This document shows, piece by piece, positions 56,357 to 57,189 of a stretch of 57,189 nt of DNA. A program made the translations under genes and the position numbers. How positions within the stretch are numbered: position 1 is the first letter of the stretch; the number at the start of each line of letters is the position of its first letter. Origin of the DNA: Desulfovibrio sp. (GTDB lineage Bacteria; Desulfobacterota; Desulfovibrionia; Desulfovibrionales; Desulfovibrionaceae); NCBI GenBank assembly GCA_031272405.1, contig JAISTW010000046.1:1-57189 (forward strand), written 5' to 3'. The notes under the pieces were generated by a model, which was not told where the DNA came from, searched no databases, and saw nothing but the letters and a program-made list of their open reading frames with translations.

Positions 56357-57024
56357 AAGCCAGCCCGTGTGTGCCGCGCCGACCGGAGCCGGATGATGCG
56401 CGTTTGCTCCTGCATGTCTGTTGCGGTCCGTGCGCCGTCATGCCCATACTGCGCTTGCGCGACGAGGGGTTTAGGCTGATTGCCTGGTTCATGAATCCCA
56501 ATATCCAACCCCTCGCCGAGTATTTGCGCCGACGCGAGGCGGCGCGGCAGGCCTGTGACGGATTGGGTGTGGATCTCGTGTGCGATGATGCGGCATGGGA
56601 CATCACAGCCTGGTTGCGCTCTGTGACCGGGCGGGACACAAAACCGGATCGTTGCGTTTTTTGCTGCGGCAGCCGCCTTCAAGCCGCCTTTGCCAAGGCG
56701 CGAGGGATGGGCATTCCTCACGTCAGTTCATCTCTTTTGTATTCCCGCTACCAACCGCATGAGATGATTGCGGCTGAAGGGGCAAGGTTGGGGCAGGCGG
56801 GCAGCCCGTCTTTTGTGTACCGCGATTTTCGGCGAGACTGGCAAGAAGGCTTTGATCGTTCCCGGGCTATGGGTCTTTATCGGCAGGCTTGGTGTGGTTG
56901 CGTGTACAGCGAAGCCGATCGCTACGCCAAACGTCTGGCTGCCCCGCGCGGCCGGCAGTCTTCCGGCGCCCAAATCTTGTCCGGTGATGCGCAGTTTGCG
57001 AGTTCAGTCTTCGACGCCTCTTGA
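56329..57024 (+). CDS. queH: Epoxyqueuosine reductase QueH
   Basis: The 231-residue protein has HVCCGPCAV, CVFCCGSR and the WCGCVYS motif of the QueH (DUF208) family. It reduces epoxyqueuosine to queuosine in tRNA using an iron-sulfur cluster and a nearby metal. The start GTG 56329 overlaps the RNase gene by 28 bp; GTG 56371 is possible. The residues after about 210 are not conserved in type. Confidence 0.88.
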   Translation: MSRDSGASLKASPCVPRRPEPDDARLLLHVCCGPCAVMPILRLRDEGFRLIAWFMNPNIQPLAEYLRRREAARQACDGLGVDLVCDDAAWDITAWLRSVTGRDTKPDRCVFCCGSRLQAAFAKARGMGIPHVSSSLLYSRYQPHEMIAAEGARLGQAGSPSFVYRDFRRDWQEGFDRSRAMGLYRQAWCGCVYSEADRYAKRLAAPRGRQSSGAQILSGDAQFASSVFDAS

Positions 57025-57065
57025 GGCATCAATTTGCCGGACGGCTTATTTTCGGCTCATCCGGT

Positions 57066-57189
57066 TAGGGAGTGTTAACACTATTTAAGGGCCATCACGA
57101 TGAGAGCAAAAACGACAAAGCCACGATATACGGTCGCCAACTTGTCAAATCGCGTGAAGACACGCCGAAATCCCTTGAGTTTGCGGAAA
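57066..57189 (-). mobile_element. End of an IS5-like insertion sequence
   Basis: The transposase end at 57081-57189 is followed by AGTGTTAACACT (57071-57082), which could be part of the terminal repeat. The sequence ends at the window edge, so the other end is not visible and the family is inferred from the protein only. Confidence 0.6.
57081..57189 (-). CDS. IS5-like transposase, C-terminal fragment (cut by window edge)
   Basis: The minus-strand frame ends at 57081 and reads FRRVFTRFDKLA, then a hydrophobic helix. This resembles the C-terminus of IS5-family DDE transposases, where an R-R-x-x-T-R-x-D-K motif is typical. About 35 codons are visible; the rest lies to the right of the window. 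Whether the copy is intact cannot be judged here. Confidence 0.7.
   Translation of the reverse strand, partial: FRKLKGFRRVFTRFDKLATVYRGFVVFALIVMALK

Overview
This window is a GC-rich chromosomal segment that most resembles a Desulfovibrio-type sulfate reducer (Desulfovibrionaceae). The reasons are a nifH-nifI1-nifI2-nifD-nifK-nifE-nifN/B order ending in an anfO-type gene, a futalosine-pathway menaquinone gene (mqnD), several hybrid two-component kinases, and molybdenum hydroxylase genes with their YqeB/YqeC/MocA accessory set. The taxonomic placement is an inference from gene content. I see no tRNA, rRNA or CRISPR array.

Positions 1-10400 form an accessory catabolic module. A frameshifted, truncated remnant of an MlaE-type permease (131-412) is followed by divergent yqeB and yqeC-mocA. 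A leftward operon then encodes a divergent methylmalonate-semialdehyde-type dehydrogenase, an MFS transporter and the three subunits of a molybdenum hydroxylase. A divergent GntR/FadR-family regulator faces this operon across a 261-bp region with palindromes.

Positions 10500-23700 are mostly housekeeping: two SurA/PpiC-type chaperones, rodZ, recO, glyQ-glyS, a predicted propeller protein and rpsT. Opposite to these lie ruvAB, a small lipoprotein, htpX, rdgB, a ferredoxin-like protein and a phosphopantetheinyl transferase.

Positions 23800-33250 hold a polar amino-acid ABC transporter (binding protein, permease, ATPase, permease). Divergent from it are two membrane hybrid histidine kinases in tandem. 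Convergent to the kinases is a phosphotransbutyrylase-butyrate kinase pair that can make ATP from acyl-CoA.

Positions 33400-43010 are the nitrogen-fixation operon. A near-perfect sigma-54 promoter (33624-33639) lies upstream of nifH. The genes that follow encode the Fe protein, two PII-like NifI regulators, the MoFe protein, NifE, a NifN-NifB fusion with a NifX-like tail, and an AnfO-family protein. nifV, nifU, nifS and nifA are not in the window.

Positions 43000-57189 contain tadA, a LOG-family gene, mqnD, a leftward signalling operon (FIST sensor, soluble hybrid kinase, degenerate receiver-TPR protein), a YdjC-type deacetylase, a flippase, a DUF1844 gene with argC, an RNase E/G-type gene with a long basic N-terminal extension, and queH. 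The right edge cuts into the end of an IS5-like transposase.
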